The translations under genes were made by a program, and so were the position numbers. Shown here one piece after another: positions 7,629 to 16,129 of a stretch of 64,000 nt of DNA. Position 1 is the first letter of the stretch. Each line of letters begins with the position of its first letter. A model generated the notes under the pieces. It was not told the origin of the DNA. It searched no databases and saw only the letters and a program-made list of their open reading frames with translations. This DNA comes from Opitutaceae bacterium (GTDB lineage Bacteria; Verrucomicrobiota; Verrucomicrobiia; Opitutales; Opitutaceae), in NCBI GenBank assembly GCA_041395105.1, contig JAWLBB010000005.1, forward strand, positions 186,001 to 250,000. The letters are read 5' to 3'.

Positions 7629-9359
7629 TTGCACGGAGCTTGGATACTGAAAGAAGCACCCCAGCTCATGCATCTATCTGCCCTGACCGACTTCCCGGAT
7701 GATGCCCTCAAGATCTATCATCCGAGCACCATGCGCCTGATGATGGCCCGGCTGAAGAAAGCCGGGGTGTCCCGGGTCTACATGCAGTACTACGGCAATC
7801 GCGACTACGGGCATTTCTGGGACCACCACGCACCGACTTTTCGAGGCACGGTGGAAACCGCCAACAACATGCCCGAGTTCAGCCGGTTTTTTGTGGAGGC
7901 CGCAAGGGCCAATGGCCTGGAACCCGTCGCGGTGATGCGTCCGCAGGAACAGGGAGTCTGGCTGACCTTTTCGCCCTATTACGAGGAAGCCCGGGTCCAC
8001 CCGGGCATACCCCACACCGGCGGGAAGATCATGGTCGCATCGAAGTTCCTGCTGGAAAATCCGGACCTCAGAATCAAGCGAAGGACCTGGGACATCGACC
8101 GGGATGCGGTCAACAAGACGATCGCCTCCATCAGACTCTACAAGCAGAACCGGATTCCCAGCCGCATCCGGAAGGAAGACATCACCCTCTATGTCTCTCC
8201 CGACAATGCCAACTACAGCAAGTATGATGGGGATTTCAGCGTGGCTCGTTCGATTGAGATCGCGGCGAAAGACGTCATCACTTCGACATTTGAGATCGAT
8301 TACCCCACGGTAACGATCACCCGGACCGGTGACCCCATCGAGGTCATCATCCTGAACGGTTTGTCGATTGACGAAAGGTATGTTGCGGTGGCCGTCAGCT
8401 GCGAAGGCCCGGTAGAAAAAGACGTGTCATTCACGAACACGCCGATGAATGCCATCGCGATCTTCGATGAGAACGGAGACAGGATCTGTTCTTCGCCCGG
8501 TTCAGCGGTCTGGAAGACGCCCACCGGGGAACCTCACCTGAAAGCAGGTTTCAATTTCGATGACGGCTTCGGGGAACACTGGCCGGTAACCCTGGACCCG
8601 ACCGGGTCCACAGGCAACATTGCCGTCGCCAAAGGGAAGGACGAATATGCTCACGCGGCTCTGTGCGTCTGTGAGCCCAAGGTCCAAGCCTATTGGCTCG
8701 AGTGGCTGGAAAGGGCGCTGGATGACGGCTATGACATGATCGGCAACCGCATCGAGTGCCACTCTGTCCATGTGGACGAGCCCTTCGCCTACGGCTACAA
8801 CGACTGCATCAAGGCGGAGTATTTCAGGCGCTATGGTCCGTGCAGTGAGGAGGAGATGGAACTCTCCGGGATCTCGAAGATCCGTGGCGACGCCTATACT
8901 GACCTTTTCAAGGAAGGCGCCCGACGGGTTCGAATGAGGGGCAGGAAGGTCTATCTCACCCTCAATCTGGAGATGCTTTTCAACCCGGTACCCTTCGCCC
9001 GTCACTGCGCCTATCCGATGAATGTCGAGTGGCAATGGGAGCGTTGGCTTGAGGAGATCAGGCCGGACGAAATCAATATCCGCATTTACCTCACCTCGAT
9101 ACGGTTCCTGCTCGAGGACCCCCAATGCAGGCACTTCATCGAGACTGCGCAGAAGTATGGCGTGCCGCTGACTCTTGAGAGATACGGCTACTGGGACTTC
9201 GCCGCCGAATTCGAGACGATCCGAAAGACGGGAATCTTCTCCCGGATGACTCTCTATGAGACCAACGACGTTATTCAGAGCGATGGCCAGGGAGGGATCG
9301 TCGAGGTCAAACCCGAGTTGCTTGAGAAGCTCGCGACCTTGGCGGAACAACCCGATTGA
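7629..9359 (+). CDS. large uncharacterised protein, probable TIM-barrel type
   Basis: About 576 residues, cytosolic (no signal peptide). I do not recognise the family. Residues about 30-150 look like the first half of a barrel ('RLMMARLKKAGVSRVYMQYYG', 'FFVEAARANGLEPVAVMRP'); about 170-320 looks like an inserted beta domain; about 345-570 returns to barrel-like segments ('AYWLEWLERALDDGYDMIGNRIECHSVHVDEPFAYGY', 'RMRGRKVYLTLNLEM', 'GVPLTLERYGYWDF'). Conserved-looking acidic and His/Tyr residues suggest a glycosidase-like fold, but this is inference. The start is uncertain: TTG at 7629, or ATG at 7668 (39 bp downstream). A second protein with a similar general build lies at 11508-13040. Confidence 0.75.
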   Translation: MHGAWILKEAPQLMHLSALTDFPDDALKIYHPSTMRLMMARLKKAGVSRVYMQYYGNRDYGHFWDHHAPTFRGTVETANNMPEFSRFFVEAARANGLEPVAVMRPQEQGVWLTFSPYYEEARVHPGIPHTGGKIMVASKFLLENPDLRIKRRTWDIDRDAVNKTIASIRLYKQNRIPSRIRKEDITLYVSPDNANYSKYDGDFSVARSIEIAAKDVITSTFEIDYPTVTITRTGDPIEVIILNGLSIDERYVAVAVSCEGPVEKDVSFTNTPMNAIAIFDENGDRICSSPGSAVWKTPTGEPHLKAGFNFDDGFGEHWPVTLDPTGSTGNIAVAKGKDEYAHAALCVCEPKVQAYWLEWLERALDDGYDMIGNRIECHSVHVDEPFAYGYNDCIKAEYFRRYGPCSEEEMELSGISKIRGDAYTDLFKEGARRVRMRGRKVYLTLNLEMLFNPVPFARHCAYPMNVEWQWERWLEEIRPDEINIRIYLTSIRFLLEDPQCRHFIETAQKYGVPLTLERYGYWDFAAEFETIRKTGIFSRMTLYETNDVIQSDGQGGIVEVKPELLEKLATLAEQPD

Positions 9360-9520
9360 TGAGTTGGCATCCTCAGGCAAGATCCCCGCGGCAAGAATCT
9401 TCGAACGACTCCAGTTGGGGAACGGTGATCGATCCGGTGTTGAACCTCGCCTCCAATCGAGACTTCGCCAGCATTCCCTAGCCGCTGTCTTTCGCGAACT
9501 GGAAAAGGAAACATGGAACC

Positions 9521-10390
9521 ATGAGGCTGCAATTATTGGGAACAGCCGGCGGCGACTTTCGCCGCGTCGATGATCTCGAGGACGGTTTCGGGCATCTGCC
9601 GCGGGTTCGGGAACTGGGTGGAAGGAATCTGCGCCGGCCCGCCCAGGCCGTCATCTTTCCGGATGTCCTGATCGACTATCACGATGGCAACCAGCTGGAA
9701 AAGTTCGGCATCGCACCGCAGTCGATCCGGCACCTCTTTCTCACTCACAACCACTGGGATCACTTCAGGCCGACCCGCATCCTGGAGTTTGCCGACGCCC
9801 TCCCGCATCAGCTCCAGGTTTACGGGGAGCACGGCGTGATTGAAGCATTGAAGTTCGCGGATACCTACCACCTTGACCGCGGGACCGGCAGATTCACCGT
9901 CCGTGAGTCACGCTCCAACATCGGCTACCACAAACTGGTCCCGCACCGGAAATGTACCGTCGGGGACACCGCGGTCACCGCCGTCCATGCCAATCACAAT
10001 ATCGACAAATCCGAGAACATGATCATGGACAACCTGAGCCTCAACTATGTGTTTGAGCGCGACGGGAAAACGATCTTCTACGGATTGGATTCGTCCTACC
10101 CGCTGCCCCTCACGGTGGACTACCTCCGTCGGTTCCGCGTCGATGTGGCGATCATGGATGCCACCTTCGGACGGAAGCCCATCGACGTTGTCCTGTCCGG
10201 TCACCTGAATTTCGATATGCTGGGGGAGACGATCCGGCAATTCCGGGAGGCCGGGATCTTTCATAAGGAGACACGGGTAATCGCGTCCCATATTTCCCTC
10301 GCCTTTGTTGAACCGCACGACGATCTGGAAGGCGAGGTCGCCGAATTGGGCTTCGCTCTCGGTTTCGATGGCATGGAGCTGGAGATGTGA
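9521..10390 (+). CDS. metallo-beta-lactamase-fold hydrolase
   Basis: A 289-residue MBL-fold protein. The zinc motif HxHxDH is seen as His76-Asn-His78-Trp-Asp80-His81 in 'FLTHNHWDHF'; further ligands are the His in 'VHANHN', Asp in 'YGLDSSYPL', and His in 'VIASHIS'. The N-terminal 'MRLQLLGTAGGDFRR' is the standard strand 1 of the fold. Relatives include PhnP-like phosphodiesterases and RNase Z-like proteins; the second half has 'VAIMDATFG..PIDVVLSGHLNFDM', as in phosphodiesterase-like members. The upstream sequence GGAAAAGGAAA can serve as a ribosome-binding site. Confidence 0.88.
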   Translation: MRLQLLGTAGGDFRRVDDLEDGFGHLPRVRELGGRNLRRPAQAVIFPDVLIDYHDGNQLEKFGIAPQSIRHLFLTHNHWDHFRPTRILEFADALPHQLQVYGEHGVIEALKFADTYHLDRGTGRFTVRESRSNIGYHKLVPHRKCTVGDTAVTAVHANHNIDKSENMIMDNLSLNYVFERDGKTIFYGLDSSYPLPLTVDYLRRFRVDVAIMDATFGRKPIDVVLSGHLNFDMLGETIRQFREAGIFHKETRVIASHISLAFVEPHDDLEGEVAELGFALGFDGMELEM

Positions 10391-10451
10391 CGGGTTCGAC
10401 CCGGAGCGGCGTTGATTCATCTCTGCCTCACCGGGGATACCCCGGACTGAT

Positions 10452-11243
10452 TCAGCCATAGGCGCCAATCCCATGGAGGCCGAGGAGGCGCCTGCGCCGG
10501 GGGTTGGCGCGGGCAATGATCTCCTCGGGCATGCGGTAATTGATGAAGGGATAGAACCGTTGGGCGATATAGCGTCTCGCGTAGGGCGCCTGGATGACCC
10601 AGCGGATACGGCCGTTGGACGTATTGGGACCACCCTGGTGCCAGATCTGGTCATTCCAGAGCACGGCCGTGCCGGCCTTGCCGCACGCCTTGACCCGGTG
10701 CCGACCTTCATAAACCGGAATACCGTCGGCGTCATTGTCGTCAGGTCCGGGTTGACGGCCCGCCCGATGACTTCCGGGAATGAACTCCGTGGGCCCAAGC
10801 TCCTCATCCACATCACAAAGGTAGTAGTTGAGGTTGATGTTCAGGGTTGGCGTCGGGATGCGGGGATCCCATGGCACATCGGCCGGTCTTGGAAAACGCA
10901 CTTCATCGTCCACGTGCCAGAAAGTGATGGTCTTGCCCGGAGAGGTGCGCAGGGCACTGTTGGCGATGAGGTGACAATTCTCCCCGAGGATCGCCTCGAT
11001 GAGTGGAATGATGTTGGGGTGATCGACGAGCGCTTCGAATTCGGGCCCTCGTTCAAACATCTTCGGCCGCCAGATCTCCTGCATGCCGTAAAGGTCCGCT
11101 TCCGGGCAGTGTTCACTGAAGGCACGTTCGACTCCGGCTTTCAGTGCGGCAACCTCCGTCGGTGACAAAACATCCGGCAGGACCAGGAAACCATCACGTT
11201 CGAATTGCGACAGCAGCGCTACTGTGGGCTCGATGACATTCAT
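10452..11243 (-). CDS. phytanoyl-CoA dioxygenase (PhyH) family protein
   Basis: A 263-residue Fe(II)/2-oxoglutarate oxygenase of the PhyH superfamily. Visible: 'LLSQFERDGFLVLPDVLSPTEVAALKAGV' (N-terminal helices), the iron triad start 'FWHVDDEVRFP' (HxD), 'LNINLNYYLCDVDEELGPTEFIPGSHRAG', and the later His in 'IWHQGGPNTSNGRIRWV' with the Arg that holds 2-oxoglutarate. All core residues are present, so it should be active. The substrate is unknown. I start at 11243 (MNVIEP) because codons further upstream translate the non-coding flank next to palindromic repeat copy 2. Confidence 0.88.
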   Translation of the reverse strand: MNVIEPTVALLSQFERDGFLVLPDVLSPTEVAALKAGVERAFSEHCPEADLYGMQEIWRPKMFERGPEFEALVDHPNIIPLIEAILGENCHLIANSALRTSPGKTITFWHVDDEVRFPRPADVPWDPRIPTPTLNINLNYYLCDVDEELGPTEFIPGSHRAGRQPGPDDNDADGIPVYEGRHRVKACGKAGTAVLWNDQIWHQGGPNTSNGRIRWVIQAPYARRYIAQRFYPFINYRMPEEIIARANPRRRRLLGLHGIGAYG

Positions 11244-11311
11244 GAGGGCGGTGGGCGAAGAAGCTTCGCGCGGGGAGGGGTGCAGACGGAAGACTCGGGG
11301 TGAGACTTCAC

Positions 11312-11418
11312 CGAACTGGATCACTAGGAAACCGGCCGTCAGTTGCAAGACTCGCGGCATCACGCAGGCTGACAGGTGACCTGCAATCCGCCCGCGCTGG
11401 GTGCCGTTTCCTTTCAGC
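11312..11418. repeat. palindromic repeat family P, copy 2
   Basis: Second copy of the repeat at 81-186, same orientation, with a handful of substitutions in the shared core. It lies about 70 bp upstream of the PhyH gene start. This copy pairs less well with itself than copy 1 does, as expected for an older, decaying copy. Confidence 0.8.
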
Positions 11419-11507
11419 GGGCAAACACGTTCCCCTCCGGTGCAAGACCAACAAAGGTCAAAGTGAACGGATCGCGTTCGATGGAAACGACTTGAATGAG
11501 GAAATCC

Positions 11508-13040
11508 TCAATGCCGGCCGATTCGGCCCTCGGAACTCAGAAGATCACGGATCGCCGAAATCATGACGACGCCCTCCGGACTATTCCCCGTTGTCAGCTG
11601 ACCGATGACCTGCTGAATGAAAGTCTCATCAATGGGGCCGGGAAGATCGTCGACCCATTTCCTCAACGAATCGAGGAGGGCCGCGTGGGTGTGCTTCCAC
11701 TGGAAATCCGGACCTTCGTTGCCGTCGTAAACGTAGCGATGGCGCAACCACCAACGGATGACGGATTCGACGGCAGAAGCCAACCCGGCGGTAGCCCGGC
11801 TGGAATCCGCAGGATCCGTTGACGCGAGGCGCAGGACGCCGATCCGTGCGTCGACAAACAAGGCAAGGATTTCCAAGTAGGTCCCACTCCCTCCCGGCAG
11901 ACTACGGGCCACCTCGGAGCGCAACCCGCTGCGACGCAATCGACCGGCCAGGTCGGACGGGACATGATCGAAGTCGGCTCGGGCGATGGTCCAGGCGGGC
12001 AGGAGCAGGTCCGCATCGCCTCCCAGAAACGCCGCCAGGGCACGCAGCACATCCTCGTCGGATCGGTCAAGCCAACCGGGATCTTCGGCGCAACGCGCGA
12101 AGTAAAACAGATTGTGAAGGGCGGTCAGGGGTTGTTGGGCATTGCCCATGATTCCCCTCACGCGGGGAGAGAGCGGTTGTTCCTGACGGATGACCCTGCG
12201 GATATCGTCAAACTGGATCACGAAAGCGGGCGGGGTTGGCTCGAACTCGATGATTTCGTAGGTCAGCAGCGTGGAACGATCCAGCAACCCGGCCTCTTCG
12301 GTCATTTCGAAGTTGATACGACCGTTGGCATGCCCCTCCCGGATGCTTCGGCCCGGCAACAATTCCCATGGTTCTCCGGGCGGATTGTTCTTCAGGGAGG
12401 CGAGAAAAGGTCGGACAAGCTTTCTGAGATCCGGCTTCCAAACCCCCTCGTTTTCCCAATCGGCACCCCAGCCGCTCCATACCCACGGAATGATCTTGGG
12501 GCTCTCCCCCGGGCGGGTTTCCTCCAGGATCCGGCGAACCTGACCGAGCATGGCCATGAAATCCTCGGGCTTTGCGCCGGGGTATCCTCCCGGATCCCCG
12601 TCGATGAAGACATAGCCGTCCGCATTGTTCAGGCAGACCATCACTTCCCTGAGATGATTCATGCAGACCCTGCGCTCATCCGGGTCATCTAGAAGAAATC
12701 GCCGCATGTGCGGATAAAAGACGCGATCGCGACACGGCTGGGCGCGAACCGCATCAGTGCAGGTCAGATTCGCACAGAGGACCAGCCAGCATTCCAGACC
12801 AAGGTCATGGGCTTCGTCGACAATGCGCCGAAATCCCAAGAGATAATCGCGATCCGGATTGGAAATCGGCGGCGGGACAATCTCGGCCATGGGCCAGATC
12901 ATGACACGGTCGAGTCCCAGTTCGCGAAGAACGCGAAACATCCCGACATAGTCCTCCAGTTTCCAGCTGCGGACAGCGAACGGGTAGGCATACTGCCAGC
13001 TGGCATGCAGGTAGAAGCCCCGGTGAGTGAAGGTGATCAT
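11508..13040 (-). CDS. large uncharacterised protein, barrel-like N-terminal half
   Basis: A 510-residue cytosolic protein that I cannot assign. The first 220 residues resemble a glycosidase-type barrel: 'FRVLRELGLDRVMIWPMAEIV', 'RRIVDEAHDLGLECWLVLCANLT', 'GYVFIDGDPGGYPGAKPEDFMAML', 'PKIIPWVWSGWGADW'. Residues about 330-510 are helical. The pattern of residues is reminiscent of GH20-like or related catalytic domains in genomes of this group, but no catalytic pair is certain. It is a single gene on the minus strand; a 26-bp GGGGTCA element lies 81 bp upstream of its start. The ATG at 13040 directly begins conserved-looking sequence. Confidence 0.75.
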   Translation of the reverse strand: MITFTHRGFYLHASWQYAYPFAVRSWKLEDYVGMFRVLRELGLDRVMIWPMAEIVPPPISNPDRDYLLGFRRIVDEAHDLGLECWLVLCANLTCTDAVRAQPCRDRVFYPHMRRFLLDDPDERRVCMNHLREVMVCLNNADGYVFIDGDPGGYPGAKPEDFMAMLGQVRRILEETRPGESPKIIPWVWSGWGADWENEGVWKPDLRKLVRPFLASLKNNPPGEPWELLPGRSIREGHANGRINFEMTEEAGLLDRSTLLTYEIIEFEPTPPAFVIQFDDIRRVIRQEQPLSPRVRGIMGNAQQPLTALHNLFYFARCAEDPGWLDRSDEDVLRALAAFLGGDADLLLPAWTIARADFDHVPSDLAGRLRRSGLRSEVARSLPGGSGTYLEILALFVDARIGVLRLASTDPADSSRATAGLASAVESVIRWWLRHRYVYDGNEGPDFQWKHTHAALLDSLRKWVDDLPGPIDETFIQQVIGQLTTGNSPEGVVMISAIRDLLSSEGRIGRH

Positions 13041-13120
13041 GGGAAGGATAAGCGACGTTCTTCCCTGAGTCTGTCGAAACCCCCAGCCGATTCACAGTAC
13101 AATCGCGTAGTCCACCTGAA

Positions 13121-13146
13121 GGGGTCATTGCTTGACTCTTGACAAA
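13121..13146 (+). repeat. 26-bp RAYT-linked element, solo copy A
   Basis: 26 bp that begin GGGGTCA, continue TTGCTTGAC and end TTGACAAA. It matches the terminal repeat of the RAYT unit (21121-21146 and 22141-22166), same orientation as the left end. It lies in the gap between two minus-strand genes and is preceded by CTGAA, as are the shorter words at 2441 and 3298. Confidence 0.8.
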
Positions 13147-13217
13147 TGAGAGCTGGCTTCTCGGGCATTGCTCCAGACCGTGCCAATGGAACCACCCGAT
13201 AAGATTGCGGAGAACGA

Positions 13218-14210
13218 TCAGGATTCAGCGTTCCTGAATTTCCGGGTCTCGATCGCCTCGATCGGAGAGTCTTGTTCGCCGCCGCCAAAGGGCATCAGTG
13301 ATTCGACGTAGACCTCGGTCAGAGACTCGATATCATCCTGAGGGAAGTCGCTCATCGCCCGCAGGACGGTCAGGTAAAGCATGCCTTTGCGAACGCCTTC
13401 GATCGCAGTCTTGAGGAGTGGCTTGAAGATCGTCAGGGCACTCCGCAGCGCCATGCGCTGCATGAATCCCATGTCCGACTCCTTGATCAACGTCGGAACG
13501 ACCTGCTTCATGGCCTCGCTGAACGCACTCCTGGGCGGCAGATAAAAGACCCAGTCAAACCGGACGAGTTCGTCTTTTTCCAGGTCCTCCGGCGCGAGAG
13601 ATCTGAGTTTGGGCTCGAGCCGTTCAGGGTCGAATTCCTCCGCCCAGGCCATCTGATACAACTTGGACCCGATACCTTCCAGGGGCAGAGGAATCGCGTT
13701 TACGACCATCTCAAAATCGATATCCGGTCCATCGCCCGAGCCCGTCTCAATATCAACGCCTTCCTCCCAATCCTGGAGCATGTGGGTCAGGCCCGATGAA
13801 AGATCTGCCACTTCGGGGTTGAGCTGACCACCGTCGGCCATGGCCAGGAATTGCCGGTAGACTGTCACGGGATGCGGCTCCCCTTTCCTCCCAACGATCA
13901 CGAGTCCATGACCCGTGGTCCTGTCCATCGTCTCGTAGGCCACGCCAATGACTTCCTTGGCGAACTGTTCGGCATAGCGCCGATCCGACCTCGTCCGGGC
14001 ATGGATGGAGATCTCCAGCTGTTCACCGTTCACCACAAAGGGCGCCAGTTCGACGTAGGGAAGGAAACTCGAAGTCGCCTCGTCCGATGCGCCCGCGACG
14101 CCGACGGACCCCGCCAAGGTCAACAAGAGACCGCACAGGCCACCACGAAAGCGGGTGCCTCTGGGAAGGAGTCCATGGGCCAGTTCGCGTGGTCTGGGAT
14201 CGGAATTCAT
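13218..14210 (-). CDS. secreted hypothetical protein
   Basis: About 330 residues with an N-terminal signal peptide ('GGLCGLLLTLAGSVGVAGA' then SDEA). The mature protein starts 'YVELAPFVVNGEQLEISIHARTRSD', a PFVV-type start that also occurs in exported proteins of Opitutae, and has no domain I recognise. The rest is helical, with acidic stretches ('DWEEGVDIETGSGDGPDIDFEM'). I start at 14210 (MNSDPRPREL) because the longer frame has no signal-like start. It lies 138 bp downstream of the arsenite transporter on the same strand, but no functional connection is evident. Confidence 0.7.
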   Translation of the reverse strand: MNSDPRPRELAHGLLPRGTRFRGGLCGLLLTLAGSVGVAGASDEATSSFLPYVELAPFVVNGEQLEISIHARTRSDRRYAEQFAKEVIGVAYETMDRTTGHGLVIVGRKGEPHPVTVYRQFLAMADGGQLNPEVADLSSGLTHMLQDWEEGVDIETGSGDGPDIDFEMVVNAIPLPLEGIGSKLYQMAWAEEFDPERLEPKLRSLAPEDLEKDELVRFDWVFYLPPRSAFSEAMKQVVPTLIKESDMGFMQRMALRSALTIFKPLLKTAIEGVRKGMLYLTVLRAMSDFPQDDIESLTEVYVESLMPFGGGEQDSPIEAIETRKFRNAES

Positions 14211-14348
14211 GTGGTTGGGAGGGGAAGCTGCCGTTGAACGACGTCCGATGGCATACCGCGGCAAACCGGAAAAGGTTTCAGAATTCGGCAACTTTCAGTC
14301 GAACGAGCCCGAATACCGATCCATGATCGGGGCTGAACGGCTTCACGA

Positions 14349-15503
14349 TCAAGCCGTCACCCCGGACTGAAGCTCTCTTTCGCCTGGGAAAAACCGGCGA
14401 CGAAACCGCAGGGCCACGTGGACAAGACCGATCAAAACCGGAACCTCAACGAGCGGACCGACCACCGCGGCGAAGGCGACACCGGAGTTCAAGCCGAAGA
14501 CGGCGATGGCGACAGCGATAGCCAGCTCAAAATTGTTCCCCGCCGAGGTAAAGGCGAGGGTCGTCGATCTCGGGTAGTCGGCTCCCAGACTCTTGGCCAT
14601 GAAGAAACTGATGAAGAACATGAGCCCGAAATAGATGGTCAGGGGGATGGCAATGCGCAGCACATCGAGCGGGAGTTGAACGATCGCATCGCCTTTGAAC
14701 ATGAACATCATGACGATGGTGAAGAGCAGCGCGCCGAGGGTAAGCGGGGAGATACGCGGAATAAACCTATCCTGATACCATGCTTCACCCTTGAGGCGGA
14801 CGAGCACAATGCGGCTCAGAATCCCTCCTGTGAACGGGATACCGAGATAGATCATGACACTCCAGAAAACGTCAGCCATCTCGATCTGGACGACTTTTCC
14901 CTCGAGTCCGAAATAGGGCGGCAGGACCGTGATGAAGACCCACGCGAAGACGCTGTAGAAAAGAATCTGTGCGATGCTGTTGAGCGCGACCAGCCCGGCG
15001 GCGTACTCCCGACTGCCCTTGGCAAGTTCGTTCCAGACCAGCACCATCGCGATACAACGGGCGATCCCCACCAGGATCAAACCAACCATGTAGTCGGGGT
15101 GATCCCGAAGCAGGAACACCGCGAGGAGAAACATGAGCACCGGCCCGACGACCCAGTTCTGAATCAACGACAATCCCAGGATACGTGTATCCTTGAACAC
15201 GGCGGGCAATTGGGAGTAACGCACCTTGGCCAAGGGCGGATACATCATGAGAATGAGCCCGATCGCGATGGGCACGTTGGTCGTACCCACGGTCATTGGA
15301 GCGAAGAACGCCTCCGGGTCAGAAATGACGAGGCTCCCCAGCGCCACTCCGGTTCCCATGGCGACGAAAATCCACACCGTCAGGTATCGATCAAGAAACG
15401 ACATTCTGAGGGCGAGGGACTCTTTCATCGAAACAGGATTTCTTTGATCAAGATCGCCGGAAGCAGTCCGGTTGGGAGCTGTGGCCGACCCGCCTTTGGG
15501 CAT
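14349..15503 (-). CDS. acr3: ACR3-type arsenite efflux transporter
   Basis: A 384-residue inner-membrane transporter of the ACR3 (BART superfamily) group with about ten membrane segments. Diagnostic stretches are 'SFLDRYLTVWIFVAMGTGVALG', 'NVPIAIGLILMMYPPLAKVRY', 'ARCIAMVLVWNELAKG' (with the conserved cysteine of ACR3) and 'ALAFTSAGNNFELAIAVAI' (seen as 'TLAFTSAGNNFELAIAVAI'). It extrudes arsenite produced by the reductase encoded 15 bp upstream. The start at 15503 is favoured by a GAGCGGGA ribosome-binding site; a start at 15428 (MKESLALRMS) would give a more usual N-terminus. Confidence 0.92.
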   Translation of the reverse strand: MPKGGSATAPNRTASGDLDQRNPVSMKESLALRMSFLDRYLTVWIFVAMGTGVALGSLVISDPEAFFAPMTVGTTNVPIAIGLILMMYPPLAKVRYSQLPAVFKDTRILGLSLIQNWVVGPVLMFLLAVFLLRDHPDYMVGLILVGIARCIAMVLVWNELAKGSREYAAGLVALNSIAQILFYSVFAWVFITVLPPYFGLEGKVVQIEMADVFWSVMIYLGIPFTGGILSRIVLVRLKGEAWYQDRFIPRISPLTLGALLFTIVMMFMFKGDAIVQLPLDVLRIAIPLTIYFGLMFFISFFMAKSLGADYPRSTTLAFTSAGNNFELAIAVAIAVFGLNSGVAFAAVVGPLVEVPVLIGLVHVALRFRRRFFPGERELQSGVTA

Positions 15504-15518
15504 TCCCGCTCGGGTTTC

Positions 15519-15980
15519 TCATTCAGCCTTCCCGATGCCGGACCTCAAAGCGTCCCGCCGCCCATTGGCATAGGCCTCGAAAGCGCGGCGGATCTCGTCG
15601 CGAACCCGCCGGAAAACGGAGAGCTTCTCTTCGTCCGTCCCGGTGGCATGCGCCGGATCGTCGAACGGCCAATGGTGCCGGTTGACTTGTCCCGGAAACA
15701 CCGGGCAGGCCTGATCGGCGCGTCCACAGACCGTGATCACCGTCTCGATCTTATGACCGAGGAATTCATTCATGTGTTTTGAGTGATGAGCCGAGATGTC
15801 GATCCCGATCTCCTTCATCACCGCGATCGCATGAGGATGGACATGGCCGGCGGGATTTGATCCTGCGCTGGCGACCTCGAACAGGTCACCGGCAACCGCG
15901 CGCAGAATACCCTCTCCCATGTGCGAGCGACAGGAGTTGCCCGTGCAGAGAACAAGAATCGTGGGTTTCCCGGGATTCAT
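15519..15980 (-). CDS. arsC: arsenate reductase, thioredoxin-coupled type
   Basis: A 153-residue arsenate reductase of the low-molecular-weight phosphatase fold. The P-loop CX5R is Cys12-TGNSC-Arg18 in 'VLCTGNSCRS', and the second redox cysteines are in 'VITVCGRADQACPVFPG', the pattern of the thioredoxin-dependent ArsC. It reduces arsenate to arsenite, which the downstream ACR3 exports (15-bp gap, same strand, likely one transcript). No arsR-like repressor gene adjoins this pair inside the window; the 149 bp upstream hold no gene. Confidence 0.92.
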   Translation of the reverse strand: MNPGKPTILVLCTGNSCRSHMGEGILRAVAGDLFEVASAGSNPAGHVHPHAIAVMKEIGIDISAHHSKHMNEFLGHKIETVITVCGRADQACPVFPGQVNRHHWPFDDPAHATGTDEEKLSVFRRVRDEIRRAFEAYANGRRDALRSGIGKAE

Positions 15981-16129
15981 CGTTTGTTGCCTCTGAAGAG
16001 AGAGGCAAGACGCGCATCGTTCCGCAATGACAAAGAATCCACAAAATCGTGTATCCGGACCAGTTCCTGGATAGGGCCATCGGTCAGGGCCATGGGAAAC
16101 AAGACTTTCCTTGTGAATGGTGAAGCCCC

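Noticed and set aside
14418..15782. A 454-codon plus-strand frame opposite acr3-arsC
   Set aside because: Highly charged shadow translation (D, E, H, R) caused by the hydrophobic transporter on the other strand.
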